From an uncultured Maricaulis sp. (GTDB lineage Bacteria; Pseudomonadota; Alphaproteobacteria; Caulobacterales; Maricaulaceae): 40,117 nucleotides of DNA. The stretch lies in the NCBI RefSeq assembly GCF_905480005.1, contig NZ_CAJQOO010000130.1, positions 1 to 40,117 of the forward strand, in the 5' to 3' direction. The position numbers and the translations under genes are program-made. The first letter of the stretch is position 1, and each line of letters opens with the position of its first letter. Under the pieces are notes generated by a model that did not search any database, was not told where the DNA came from, and saw only the letters and a list, made by a program, of their open reading frames with translations. Below are positions 32,754 to 40,117 of the stretch, piece after piece.

Positions 32754-34259
32754 TTAAAGCTCGATCCCCAACTCTCCCCAGATCGCGTCGACCCGTGCCT
32801 TGGTGGCATCATCCATGTCCAGCTTTTCGCCCCACTCGCGGGTCGTCTCATTGCCGGTCTTGTTGGTGGCATCGAGACCGATCTTTGAGCCCAGGCCGGA
32901 GACCGGGGAGGCGAAGTCGAGATAGTCGATGGGTGTGTTTTCGACAGTGACGATGTCGCGGGCCGGGTCCATGCGGGTCGAGACGGCCCACATCACATCC
33001 TTCCAGTCGCGCGCATTGATGTCCTCATCCACGACGATGATCCATTTCGTGTACATGAACTGGCGCAGGAAGGACCAGGCCCCCATCATTACGCGCTTGG
33101 CATGGCCGGCATAGGCCTTCTTCATCGAGATCACGGCGATACGGTAGGAACAGCCCTCGGGCGGCAGCCAGAAATCGAGGATTTCGGGGAATTGCTGCTG
33201 CAGGAGCGGGATGAAGACCTCGTTGAGGGCTTCGCCGAGCACGGCCGGCTCGTCCGGCGGACGGCCGGTATAGGTGGTCAGGTAGATCGGGTCCTTGCGC
33301 ATGGTGATCGCGCTGATCTGGAACACCGGAAAATGCTCGACGGAATTGTAATAGCCGGTGTGGTCGCCATAGGGGCCTTCCGGGCCGTACTCATCCAGCA
33401 GGACATGGCCTTCCAGCACGATCTCGGCCTCGGCGGGGACCTTGAGCGGGATGGTCTTGCAATCGACCAGCTCGGCCTTCTTGCCGCGCAATATGCCGGC
33501 GAACTGGTATTCCGACAGCGTGTCCGGGATCGGCGTGACCGCGGCGAGGATGGTGCCGGGATCGGCACCGAGGACGACGGCGGCGGGCAGCGGGTCGGGC
33601 TTCTTGTCTTTCCAGCGCTGATAATGCTGGGCGCCACCACGATGCTTCAGCCAGCGCATCAGGGTGCGGTCCTTGCCGAGCTTCTGCATGCGGTAGATGC
33701 CGAGATTGAAATCATCCTGCTTGTCGTCCGACGGGCCCTTGGTGACGACCAGCGGCCAGGTGATCAGCGGGGCCGGCTCGCCAGGCCAGCAGGTCTGGAT
33801 CGGCAGGCGGTCAAGATTGATCTCATCGCCGGTCAGCACGACATCCTGGCAGGGCGCCTTTTTCACGGTTTTCGGCCGCATCGACATGACGGTCCGGGCC
33901 AGCGGCAGGAGCTCGGCGGCTTCCTTGAGGCCACGCGGCGGTTCGGGCTGGCGCAGGAAGGCGAGCAGTTCGCCGACCTCACGCAATTCGGTGCCCGTGG
34001 TGCGGGCTTCACCGCCGAGCGTGACAGCCTGGGCGACGCGTTTGACCGTGCCGAACAGATTGACCAGGCAGGGCATCTCGCTCTTTTCGCCGCGCTCATT
34101 GATGACATTCTCGAACAGGATGGCCGGTCCACCGGCATGCAGGGTGCGCTTGTGAATCTCCGTCATCTCCAGCTCGGTGGAGACGGGCGTCGTGACGCGG
34201 ACGAGATCGCCCTCGGCCTCGAGCTGATCGATGAATTCGCGGAGCGACTTGTAGGCCAT
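32754..34259 (-). CDS. ubiD: UbiD family decarboxylase
   Basis: A 501-residue enzyme of the UbiD/4-hydroxy-3-polyprenylbenzoate decarboxylase family. It uses prenylated FMN (made by UbiX, not seen here). The segments [29 protein letters not shown] and [12 protein letters not shown] are conserved, the last near the prFMN site. [20 protein letters not shown] is another family element. It likely acts in ubiquinone synthesis; ubiG and ispG in the same window belong to linked pathways. The start is MAYKSLRE at 34259; the length (501) is typical. Confidence 0.93.
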   Translation of the reverse strand: MAYKSLREFIDQLEAEGDLVRVTTPVSTELEMTEIHKRTLHAGGPAILFENVINERGEKSEMPCLVNLFGTVKRVAQAVTLGGEARTTGTELREVGELLAFLRQPEPPRGLKEAAELLPLARTVMSMRPKTVKKAPCQDVVLTGDEINLDRLPIQTCWPGEPAPLITWPLVVTKGPSDDKQDDFNLGIYRMQKLGKDRTLMRWLKHRGGAQHYQRWKDKKPDPLPAAVVLGADPGTILAAVTPIPDTLSEYQFAGILRGKKAELVDCKTIPLKVPAEAEIVLEGHVLLDEYGPEGPYGDHTGYYNSVEHFPVFQISAITMRKDPIYLTTYTGRPPDEPAVLGEALNEVFIPLLQQQFPEILDFWLPPEGCSYRIAVISMKKAYAGHAKRVMMGAWSFLRQFMYTKWIIVVDEDINARDWKDVMWAVSTRMDPARDIVTVENTPIDYLDFASPVSGLGSKIGLDATNKTGNETTREWGEKLDMDDATKARVDAIWGELGIEL

Positions 34260-34462
34260 GCGGGCAGTCCTGCTTTGTTGTGCTCCAGAAACTGCAACTT
34301 CGTCACCGAAAGTCCAGCCCGCTTTCTGCCGCAGTACCGGGAGCTTGGCGGAACCGGGAAGGATTTGACGAAAATTCGAGACAAATCCGGTCGGAAAACT
34401 TGACCCGGATTTCAGTCTTCAGGCTTAGGAGCAAGCTGGTCACGACGCGATTGGAAACACGC

Positions 34463-34900
34463 ATGCTGCACAGAATGGTCCTCGCGGCCCGTACGACAGT
34501 GGACACCCGGCCGGTCGCCCTGACGAGCGAACTCGGCTCCCTGCTGGCGTGCTGCCTCCAGACCAGTGTTGACGACGTCCTGACCGGTGGGCTGGTCGTG
34601 GATGCCGGCCTGCTCCTTGAAGTCATTGAGGGCAGGAGTGGTGATCTGTGCGCTTTCCACCGGCTCGCGGAGGAGGACCCGCGGGTGTTCGACCTGCAGG
34701 TTCTGGAGTTCGTCCCGGTGCTGCGCCGCCAGTTCGACACCTGGGCCGTGGCCCGAACGCCCGATGCGCTCGTCAGTCACGCCCTGGCCAGCGCCATTAC
34801 CGAGAAACGCGCCGGGTCCTTTGCGGTCAGCCAGCACGTCTACCAGGTCCTGATGCATGGCGTGATCGCCGAGACTCCGCCGCTCTGCGAAGCGGCCTAG
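34463..34900 (+). CDS. BLUF-like domain protein with lost photochemistry residues
   Basis: A 145-residue protein beginning MLHRMVLAARTTVDTRPVAL at ATG 34463 (TTGGAAACACGC upstream). Its core follows the BLUF template: DDVLTGGLVVDAGLLLEVIEG fits ITG-x-L...FxQxLEG in order (shown here split by meaning), then a helix, EEDPRVFDLQVLEFVPVLRR and QFDTWAVA, corresponding to D-x-R-H and R-x-F-x-x-W. However the flavin-site residues differ: the Tyr in strand 1 is Leu, and the Gln of QxLEG is Glu. So it may be a BLUF relative that no longer senses blue light. Function unknown; the gene stands alone, with the serine hydrolase gene convergent 23 bp away. Confidence 0.7.
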   Translation: MLHRMVLAARTTVDTRPVALTSELGSLLACCLQTSVDDVLTGGLVVDAGLLLEVIEGRSGDLCAFHRLAEEDPRVFDLQVLEFVPVLRRQFDTWAVARTPDALVSHALASAITEKRAGSFAVSQHVYQVLMHGVIAETPPLCEAA

Positions 34901-34923
34901 CCTCTCATCCCCAGTCTTGTCCG

Positions 34924-36345
34924 CTACTCGTCGGGTGTCGGGCTGTCCTCGGCCGGCGCGTCCGTGATCTGCGGGGTGTCCTCGACAGGCGGTTGCAGCG
35001 AGCCGCTGACCGCCAGTGCGAGCCCGCCGGATCGCGAATTCACGCCCATCGTCGCACCGAAGCGGACGATCACCAGCTCCTGTTCCGGCATCACATAGGC
35101 CCACTGGCCCTGGAAGCCGCTCATCATGATGGTGTCCGCAGGAAGGCTCGAACGCTCATTGGGGAGCCAGAATCCCATCCCGTATTCGCCATTCGAGCCC
35201 GGCGTCGGCTCGGCGACGATGTCATACCAGTCCTCCGGCAGGAGGCGTTCGCCATCGATGACGCCATCATTCATGTAGAGCAGGGCGAGGCGAGCCCAGT
35301 CATGGGCAGTGGCATACATGTAGGACGAGCCCTGGAAGACGCCATTCTCGCCCGGCTCCATGATCGCTGAATGGATACCCAGCGGCTCAAAGATGCGCGA
35401 CCGCAGCCCGTCGACCTGGTCCGGCAAGGTGTCACCGAGCAGACGTTGCATGGTGTCGGTCGCCAGGATGGTGTTGCCGCTCATGTATTGCCAGTGATCC
35501 CCCGGCGCGTGCAGGCGTTCGCGGGTTGCCGCATAGCGCGGCATGTCGGACTGGGTGAAGAGCATCTCCGAATTCGGGTCCGTGCCGGTATTGTCCTCGG
35601 CGATGGCCAGACCGCCTGCCATGCGCAGGAGGTGGGAGATGGTGATCCGGGACAGGCGGATATCGTCGATTTCGGCCAGGGCGGGAACCGCGCCCTCGGC
35701 ATTGATGTCCAGGCGACCTTCCTCGACCAGCGCCCCGGCGAGCGTGGTCATCGTGCTCTTGGTCATCGACCAGCCATGGAAACGGGTCTCGCGGCTGGCG
35801 CCCGGTGCGTAATGTTCGGCGACCAGGCGACCGCGGTGCAGGACGGCGACGCCGAGCGTCTGCCGGCTGTCAGCCTCGATATCGTCGAACGCATCGGCAA
35901 TGGCCGCGTCCAGCGCTTCGGTATCGAACCATTGGTCACGATGATCGGTGTCGAGTTCGAGCGGGATGAAGTCCTGTTCGGCCGGGACGGTCAGGTCGGG
36001 GTCGAAGCCCTCACCGCCATGAACCAGCGTACAACCCAGCCCGTCGCGCCAGACCGCGCGCTGGTGCCAGAACAGGCCGAGCACGGAGGCCGTGACCTCG
36101 CGGTTTTCCTCATCCATGTCATAGCCGATCACGCTGCCGGCATCGCCCAGAAGCGGGGCAAGGTAGAAGTCATAGGCCTGATCGGACTCCAGGCCGGACA
36201 CCCAGGTCAGGGAGCACATCTGTTTGGCGACGATCCCGGTGCCCGAGGGCAGGTAGATCCGGCCGATCGGCGACAGGTTCAGCGCCGTGATACCGGCCGC
36301 GAGAAGGACGGCGAGCGTGCCGCCGACAATGTAGCGCTTTTTCAT
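34924..36345 (-). CDS. Serine hydrolase of the beta-lactamase/NylB-like family
   Basis: The 473-residue protein has an N-terminal membrane anchor or uncleaved signal (MKKRYIVGGTLAVLLAAGIT), placing it in the periplasm. The catalytic SxxK motif is GWSMTKST (Ser193, Lys196), and the second motif YMSGN (in QYMSGNTILATD) supplies Tyr. C-terminal GSNGEYGMGFWLPNERS, and the final acidic Pro/Glu tail follow. This resembles 6-aminohexanoate-dimer hydrolase-type class C penicillin-binding-fold enzymes; actual substrate unknown, and beta-lactam resistance should not be assumed. It follows the crotonase gene by 39 bp. Confidence 0.87.
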   Translation of the reverse strand: MKKRYIVGGTLAVLLAAGITALNLSPIGRIYLPSGTGIVAKQMCSLTWVSGLESDQAYDFYLAPLLGDAGSVIGYDMDEENREVTASVLGLFWHQRAVWRDGLGCTLVHGGEGFDPDLTVPAEQDFIPLELDTDHRDQWFDTEALDAAIADAFDDIEADSRQTLGVAVLHRGRLVAEHYAPGASRETRFHGWSMTKSTMTTLAGALVEEGRLDINAEGAVPALAEIDDIRLSRITISHLLRMAGGLAIAEDNTGTDPNSEMLFTQSDMPRYAATRERLHAPGDHWQYMSGNTILATDTMQRLLGDTLPDQVDGLRSRIFEPLGIHSAIMEPGENGVFQGSSYMYATAHDWARLALLYMNDGVIDGERLLPEDWYDIVAEPTPGSNGEYGMGFWLPNERSSLPADTIMMSGFQGQWAYVMPEQELVIVRFGATMGVNSRSGGLALAVSGSLQPPVEDTPQITDAPAEDSPTPDE

Positions 36346-36384
36346 GATCTATCCCCTGTGAGCCCCGCGGGCAGTCTGACCGGA

Positions 36385-37161
36385 TCAGCCCAGCTTGTCG
36401 AAATCCGGAGCGCGACGCTCCAGGAAGGCCGCAGCCGCTTCGGCGAATTCCGGCGATTGAAGCTGTGAGGCGAAGATCGTGTTCTCGCGGTCCATGCGCG
36501 CCTCAATGCTCTCGGCCGGCGCACGCATCAGGGCCTTGGATGCCTTGAGCGAGGTCGGCGCCTTGGCGGCCAGGATGCTGGCCATGAAGCGGGCCGTTTC
36601 TTCCATCTTCGCCGGTTCGGTGACGCGATTGACCAGGCCGGTCTCGCGGGCACGCCGGGCATCCCAAGTGTCGCCCAGCAGCAGGAGTTCGGCGGCGACG
36701 GCATGGCCGAAAATGCGCGGCATGAGCTGGGAGGAGGCAAATTCAGGGGCCAGGGCGAGGTCGACAAAAGGTGTCTTGAAAACCGCCCGGTCCGACGCAA
36801 CCACGAGGTCGCAATGCAGGAGCAGGGTAACTCCAATGCCGATTGCCAGACCGTCCACGGCGGCGATCACCGGCTTTTGGGCATTCAGCAGCGCCATCAT
36901 GAAACGGCGCACGGGCGGCGTGTCATGCTCACCGAATTCCGGCGGGCGCTGGGTGAAGTCGACAATGTCATTGCCGGCCGTGAAGACGCCGCCGGCACCG
37001 GTCAGGATGCTCACGCGGACCGAGGGGTCCTCATCAGCGGTTTCCAGGGCCTCGGCGGCGGCGGTGTACATGTCCTGGGTGAGAGCATTCTTCTTCTCAG
37101 GACGATTGAAACGGATGGTGCGGATACGATCCGCAGTTTCGACCAAAACCAGTTCGCTCAC
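36385..37161 (-). CDS. Enoyl-CoA hydratase/isomerase family protein
   Basis: The 258-residue crotonase begins at GTG 37161 (VSELVLVETADRIRTIRFNR), which has GGGAGG six bases upstream; the ATG at 37176 lies before that site. It has the family oxyanion elements GAGGVFTAGNDIVDF and VDGLAIGIGVTLLLHCDLVV, and FVDLALAPEFASSQLMPRIF, which holds a Glu in the region used by hydratases and isomerases. It could act in beta-oxidation or in degradation of other acyl-CoAs; hydratase versus isomerase is not decided. Upstream are a marR gene and a candidate operator (37232-37245), implying substrate-controlled expression. Confidence 0.9.
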   Translation of the reverse strand: MSELVLVETADRIRTIRFNRPEKKNALTQDMYTAAAEALETADEDPSVRVSILTGAGGVFTAGNDIVDFTQRPPEFGEHDTPPVRRFMMALLNAQKPVIAAVDGLAIGIGVTLLLHCDLVVASDRAVFKTPFVDLALAPEFASSQLMPRIFGHAVAAELLLLGDTWDARRARETGLVNRVTEPAKMEETARFMASILAAKAPTSLKASKALMRAPAESIEARMDRENTIFASQLQSPEFAEAAAAFLERRAPDFDKLG

Positions 37162-37217
37162 GCGAGCCTCCCTCATGATGTTTTTTGGGAGCCTAGAGCA
37201 AAAACGGGGCGCTTGAA

Positions 37218-37254
37218 CACCGTGAATCAGTTGACGTAAACGTCACCCACGGTG
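37218..37254. promoter_or_regulatory. Nested palindrome, candidate MarR operator
   Basis: TGACGT (37232-37237), spacer AA, ACGTCA (37240-37245) is a perfect inverted repeat. Outside it CACCGTG (37218-37224) and CACGGTG (37248-37254) are also exact inverses, though with unequal gaps. The site lies between the marR stop (37267) and the crotonase start (37161), about 70 bp before that start. MarR proteins bind similar short palindromes, so it may control the crotonase gene. It is not a typical terminator since no T-run follows. Confidence 0.5.
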
Positions 37255-37266
37255 CCGGCCCGAGTG

Positions 37267-37698
37267 TCAGGTATCGACGGCGAGACGGGTCAGGACACGG
37301 TGCAGCATGTCGCTGTCATCCTCACCCAGGCGCGTTTCCAGCTCTGTATTGAGATCGCGCAGGATGTGATCGGCTGTGTCGCCGAGGGCGCGGCCCTTCT
37401 CGGTGAGCGACACCACGGCCGAGCGCTTGTCGGTGGCGGAGACAGCCTTGGTGACGAGGCCCAGGGCTTCCATCCGGTTGACCAGGCCGGTGACTGCGGG
37501 TGGATGGAGCGAGAGTGTCTCGCCAATATCGCCCATGCGCCGTTCGCCGCGGCGTCCCAGCAGGAAGAGCACGGCCGCCTGGGCCGAGGTCACACCGGTG
37601 ACGGATTTCAGGCGTGCGTCGGCATCCCGGTTGAGCTTCCGGGCAGCAATCTCGAGCAGAAGGAATAATCGCCGGTCAACGGCGCGAGCGCGGGCCAT
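37267..37698 (-). CDS. MarR family transcriptional regulator
   Basis: A 143-residue winged-helix regulator. It opens with a basic dimerisation helix (RARAVDRRLFLLLEIAARKL), then the wHTH: QAAVLFLLGRRGERRMGDIG, ETLSLHPPAVTGLVNRMEAL (recognition helix), and GLVTKAVSATDKRSAVVSLT (wing, with DKRS as in MarR). The C-terminal helices complete the dimer. It lies directly upstream of the crotonase gene and a palindrome, so it probably represses that gene until an acyl-CoA or aromatic ligand releases it (inference). Confidence 0.93.
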   Translation of the reverse strand: MARARAVDRRLFLLLEIAARKLNRDADARLKSVTGVTSAQAAVLFLLGRRGERRMGDIGETLSLHPPAVTGLVNRMEALGLVTKAVSATDKRSAVVSLTEKGRALGDTADHILRDLNTELETRLGEDDSDMLHRVLTRLAVDT

Positions 37699-37735
37699 GC
37701 CCCATACTGGTTTGATTCTTCAGACGGGGGGAGCG

Positions 37736-38395
37736 TCAGCGATAGCGCCAGACCTTGGCCTGCCGGACCTCGCGATCTTCCAGGTCCCGGGTGACGGGAA
37801 CTGTGTATTCGGCGAGGCGCTCCAGCTTGTCCTGCGGCAGGAAGGAGCGGCCGGGATCACCGATCAGCACGGTGGCGCCGCGCGCATTGAGCGTTTCCAG
37901 CCAGCCGCCGATCAGGCGCGCCGGCTCGGCCTCGTAGAAAACATCCCCGGCGAGGATGACGTCCCAGCCTTCATCCTTGCCGACCAGGTCGCCCAGCCGG
38001 GCCGTCAGCGTGACCTCATTGGCGGCGGCATTGCTCTCGATCGCCGCGACGGCGAAAGCATCCAGCTCGCAGGCCTCGACCGAGGCGGCACCGGCCTTCA
38101 TGGCGGCAATGCCCGACACGGCGCCGCCGGCGGCAAAGTCGAGCACGCGCTTTCCGGCAACCAGGTCGGGATGGTCGAGGCAATAGCGCGCCAGCGCCTG
38201 TCCGCCGGCCCAGGCGAAGGCCCAGAAGGGCGGCGGCAGACCCATTTCGCCGAGGGCCTCCTCGGTCTGCTCCCAGATTGCGACGGTCTCGACGGCCAGG
38301 TGGAGCGACACCTCCGGCACCAGCGGCGGGGCCATCAGGGCGCAGGTCTGGCGGATGAAGGCGTGCGGGTCTTCGAGGCGGGGGGTGCCCGTCAT
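37736..38395 (-). CDS. ETF-beta lysine methyltransferase-like (METTL20/PrmA-type)
   Basis: A 219-residue class I methyltransferase. It starts MTGTPRLEDPHAFIRQTCAL. LPPPFWAFAWAGGQALARYC, then VLDFAAGGAVSGIAAMKAGA, the SAM motif I, are those of the METTL20 branch, whose bacterial members methylate lysines on the beta subunit of electron transfer flavoprotein. DVILAGDVFYE is the D/N-x-x-Y/F-like motif, and AKVWRYR ends it. ETF takes electrons from acyl-CoA dehydrogenases, so the neighbour crotonase gene fits. PrmA (ribosomal L11) is less likely since the protein lacks the PrmA N-terminal domain. Confidence 0.82.
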   Translation of the reverse strand: MTGTPRLEDPHAFIRQTCALMAPPLVPEVSLHLAVETVAIWEQTEEALGEMGLPPPFWAFAWAGGQALARYCLDHPDLVAGKRVLDFAAGGAVSGIAAMKAGAASVEACELDAFAVAAIESNAAANEVTLTARLGDLVGKDEGWDVILAGDVFYEAEPARLIGGWLETLNARGATVLIGDPGRSFLPQDKLERLAEYTVPVTRDLEDREVRQAKVWRYR

Positions 38396-38457
38396 GATGC
38401 TTCCTGTCAGGATGGCCGTGCCATCCGGTTAGGCGGAGCGGGCCGAGGGAGCAAGCC

Positions 38458-38826
38458 ATGACGACACGTGTGACACGATCAACCTATGTATTGGCGGTCA
38501 ATGATCTGGAATTCACCGCCCGCTGGTGGGTCGAGAAGCTGGGGTTCGAGCACTGGCTTCGGGCCGATGGCTGGGCTTTCCTGCGTCGCGATAATTGCTA
38601 TCTGCGGATCGGGCATTGCGTGGATGCCATCCCGCCGTCCCGGCTCGGTGACCACCAATTCTTCGCCTATGTCGAGCTGGAGGATGTCCGCGCCTTCCAT
38701 GACGAGATCAAAGGGCCGGGTGTCGATATCATCCACCGGCTCACCGACCAGCCCTGGGGGATGCGCGAATTCGGTGTTGCCACGCCGGACGGTCACCGAA
38801 TCATGTTCGCGCAGGCGATTGAATGA
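38458..38826 (+). CDS. VOC superfamily protein (glyoxalase/bleomycin-resistance fold)
   Basis: A 122-residue single-domain VOC protein from ATG 38458. The first half has STYVLAVNDLEFTARWWVEK LGF-type sequence and the second DVRAFHDEIKGPGVDII and MREFGVATPDGHRIMFAQA, the paired beta-alpha-beta-beta-beta modules. The final Gly-His-xx-x-Phe is typical of bleomycin-resistance or dioxygenase-like members; the ligand is unknown. It is divergent from the methyltransferase gene, 62 bp away. Confidence 0.85.
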   Translation: MTTRVTRSTYVLAVNDLEFTARWWVEKLGFEHWLRADGWAFLRRDNCYLRIGHCVDAIPPSRLGDHQFFAYVELEDVRAFHDEIKGPGVDIIHRLTDQPWGMREFGVATPDGHRIMFAQAIE

Positions 38827-38833
38827 GGGGCGT

Positions 38834-39487
38834 TCAGTTGCCAGCGTCGGGGCAAAGTTCGGCGGCTGGGCGCGCATCATACCAGGTGACAATGACTTCC
38901 CGCATCTCCCGGAGATAGAGCAAGGGATAGCCCTGATCTCCACGTGCCAGAATTTCATCGACATGGTCGAGCAGTGTCTCCGCCTTCCCGGTCTCATCGA
39001 TCTGCACGACATTGACGTCGAACGGGTAGAGTTCTTCATCCTGAAGGATGTAGCCGTTCAAGGCGACTTCAAAGTGGGACCCCATCTCGACCGCGCGGAT
39101 CAGGAGATGATCATGCATGTACCGATGCCCGTGGCTTCGGCAGATGAAGAGTTCGATGTGATCGTTCCAGAACGCGGCGATGCGTGACTGGTAATTCGGC
39201 GTATCGCGATCCCAACCGTTGAAATCGAGGATATAGGTGTCGAAGTCCTCGACAATGAAGTCAGCCCCATTCGAGGAAGCCAGAACCATTGCCCCGCACA
39301 TTCTGGTTGCGAGTGTCCTGATCTCCCCGCGCGTGAAGCCGCTCGGCAGAACTTCGGTCGGGTCTTCCGCCAATTCTCCGAGCACATCGGCGATCCGGCA
39401 CTGCGGTGTCGGGGTCGTGGCCTGTGCCACGGCCGGCGACACCATCAGCGTTAGGCCGGCAAGCGATGCCATAGCCCGATGCGTCAT
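38834..39487 (-). CDS. Secreted protein of unknown function
   Basis: The 217-residue product is read from ATG 39487 (MTHRAMASLAGLTLMVSPAV), with a signal peptide ending near AVAQA. A GTG at 39514 overlaps the stop of the upstream M16 gene (GTGA), so an extended start is possible. Cysteines at CRIADVLGELA, MCGAMVLA, FICRSHGHRYMHDH and the C-terminal LCPDAGN are spaced for disulfides. The HGHRYMHDH cluster of histidines could bind a metal. I do not recognise the family. It is read with the M16 peptidase gene. Confidence 0.62.
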   Translation of the reverse strand: MTHRAMASLAGLTLMVSPAVAQATTPTPQCRIADVLGELAEDPTEVLPSGFTRGEIRTLATRMCGAMVLASSNGADFIVEDFDTYILDFNGWDRDTPNYQSRIAAFWNDHIELFICRSHGHRYMHDHLLIRAVEMGSHFEVALNGYILQDEELYPFDVNVVQIDETGKAETLLDHVDEILARGDQGYPLLYLREMREVIVTWYDARPAAELCPDAGN

Positions 39488-39510
39488 TCCGACGACGCCA
39501 GCCTGCCCGC

Positions 39511-40117
39511 TCACTCCCGGATTTCCGCCGCGGCGACTTCCGGCAAGGCGCGGACATCTTCGCCGATCAGTGACAGGTCGCCGACGAGGACCAGCACCAT
39601 CTGGTCCAGCGGCAGATACTCCCGTGCGATCGCGGAAATCTCCTCATCGCCAACCGCAAGGATGGCCGGCACATACTGGTCGAGATAGTCATCTGGCAGG
39701 CCATAGAGGTCACGCTGTGCGAGCTGGCCGATCAGCCCGCCGGTCGAGGCGTTCTGCAGGATGAAGATGCCGGCCAGCCAGTTGCGCATGCCGTCCGCTT
39801 CGTCGGTTGGCGGGGTCTCGGTCTGCAGGCGCGTGATCTCGTTGAAGGTCTCGCGCAGGGCCGCAGCCGTATCGGCAGCCGTGACGTCGGCGTTGAAGGT
39901 CCAGAAGCCGCCACCCATCGTCCAGGTCTCACCGGAGCCGGGCGAATAGGTATAGCCCTTGTCCTCGCGCAGATTTCGCGTGAGCCGTGAGGTGAAGGAT
40001 CCGCCCAGGAGTGCATTCATCACGTCAAATGCCGGCGCGTCCGCATGATCAATCCCCATGACCGGAAAGCCGAGACGGATTGTCGTCTGCGGCGCACCGG
40101 GGCGATCGATCAGCTGG
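39511..40117 (-). CDS. M16-family metallopeptidase, C-terminal part (5'-truncated by window)
   Basis: The frame is open to the right edge (reads LIDRPGAPQTTIRLGFPVMG at the edge), so only the C-terminal ~200 residues are visible and no start exists in the window. DHADAPAFDVMNALLGGSFT then SRLTRNLREDKGYTYSPGSG is the classic M16 (insulinase/processing-peptidase) C-terminal domain, with the R-x-x-x-G-x-x-Y substrate loop. The zinc HxxEH motif would be in the N-terminal half outside. It is most likely a periplasmic or outer-membrane-linked Zn protease. Confidence 0.9.
   Translation of the reverse strand, partial: QLIDRPGAPQTTIRLGFPVMGIDHADAPAFDVMNALLGGSFTSRLTRNLREDKGYTYSPGSGETWTMGGGFWTFNADVTAADTAAALRETFNEITRLQTETPPTDEADGMRNWLAGIFILQNASTGGLIGQLAQRDLYGLPDDYLDQYVPAILAVGDEEISAIAREYLPLDQMVLVLVGDLSLIGEDVRALPEVAAAEIRE

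Noticed and set aside
34924-36345. Beta-lactamase (antibiotic resistance gene)
   Set aside because: SxxK and Tyr motifs are shared by many penicillin-binding-fold esterases and amidases; nothing indicates beta-lactam hydrolysis.

Overview
The window looks like chromosomal DNA from a high-GC alphaproteobacterium of the stalked or budding, holdfast-forming group (Caulobacterales/Maricaulales; a Maricaulis- or Hyphomonas-like organism is my inference). The reasons are an HfaA-HfaB holdfast-anchor pair, NDUFAF5-like and ETF-beta methyltransferases, a ubiG-lysC-ptsP run, and a strong bias to GC-ending codons. I saw no tRNA, rRNA, CRISPR array, transposase or prophage genes. Most of the window is core genome.

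Layout. Positions 1-3.8 kb hold a partial gene, a small membrane protein, a secreted HEFGH putative metallopeptidase, a J-domain protein, a divergent BolA and a lipoprotein. At 3.8-6.7 kb there is a tightly coupled minus-strand operon aroK-aroB-HlyC/CorC. At 6.8-10.6 kb, on the plus strand, come a 46-residue membrane peptide, a 549-residue secreted protein, xerD and accA. At 10.6-13.9 kb lies a surface-adhesion locus: hfaA-hfaB on the minus strand, a 585-bp gap whose core is very AT-rich, and a divergent secreted protein built of six ~47-residue repeats, closed by a strong UUCG-loop terminator.

At 14.2-17.5 kb are a GNAT gene and secA (minus). At 17.7-19.3 kb are a parvulin lipoprotein, mutT and an overlapping Flp pilin. 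At 19.3-22.6 kb are an NDUFAF5-like methyltransferase (minus), then comF, grxC, a nitrilase-family amidase and a DUF1178 protein. At 22.6-29.3 kb are ubiG (minus), then lysC, ptsP, a RodZ-like protein and ispG. At 29.4-34.3 kb are an ArsC/Spx-like protein, an aldolase, a PDZ aspartic protease, a LOG protein and a UbiD decarboxylase. At 34.4-40.1 kb are a degenerate BLUF protein, a serine hydrolase, a crotonase, a MarR regulator, an ETF-beta-type lysine methyltransferase, a VOC protein, a secreted protein of unknown function and the end of an M16 peptidase.

How the genes fit together. The most interesting region is the adhesion locus. HfaB is a CsgG-type outer-membrane secretion lipoprotein. 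HfaA and the divergent repeat protein are both secreted and share an I-G-N-S/Q-N-rich motif, so both are plausible substrates or partners of HfaB in anchoring the holdfast. Other notable points are a BLUF domain that has lost its flavin-photochemistry residues, a lone Flp pilin overlapping mutT, a crotonase/MarR/ETF-methyltransferase cluster with a palindromic candidate operator, and three convergent gene pairs whose stop codons overlap through a shared TAG.
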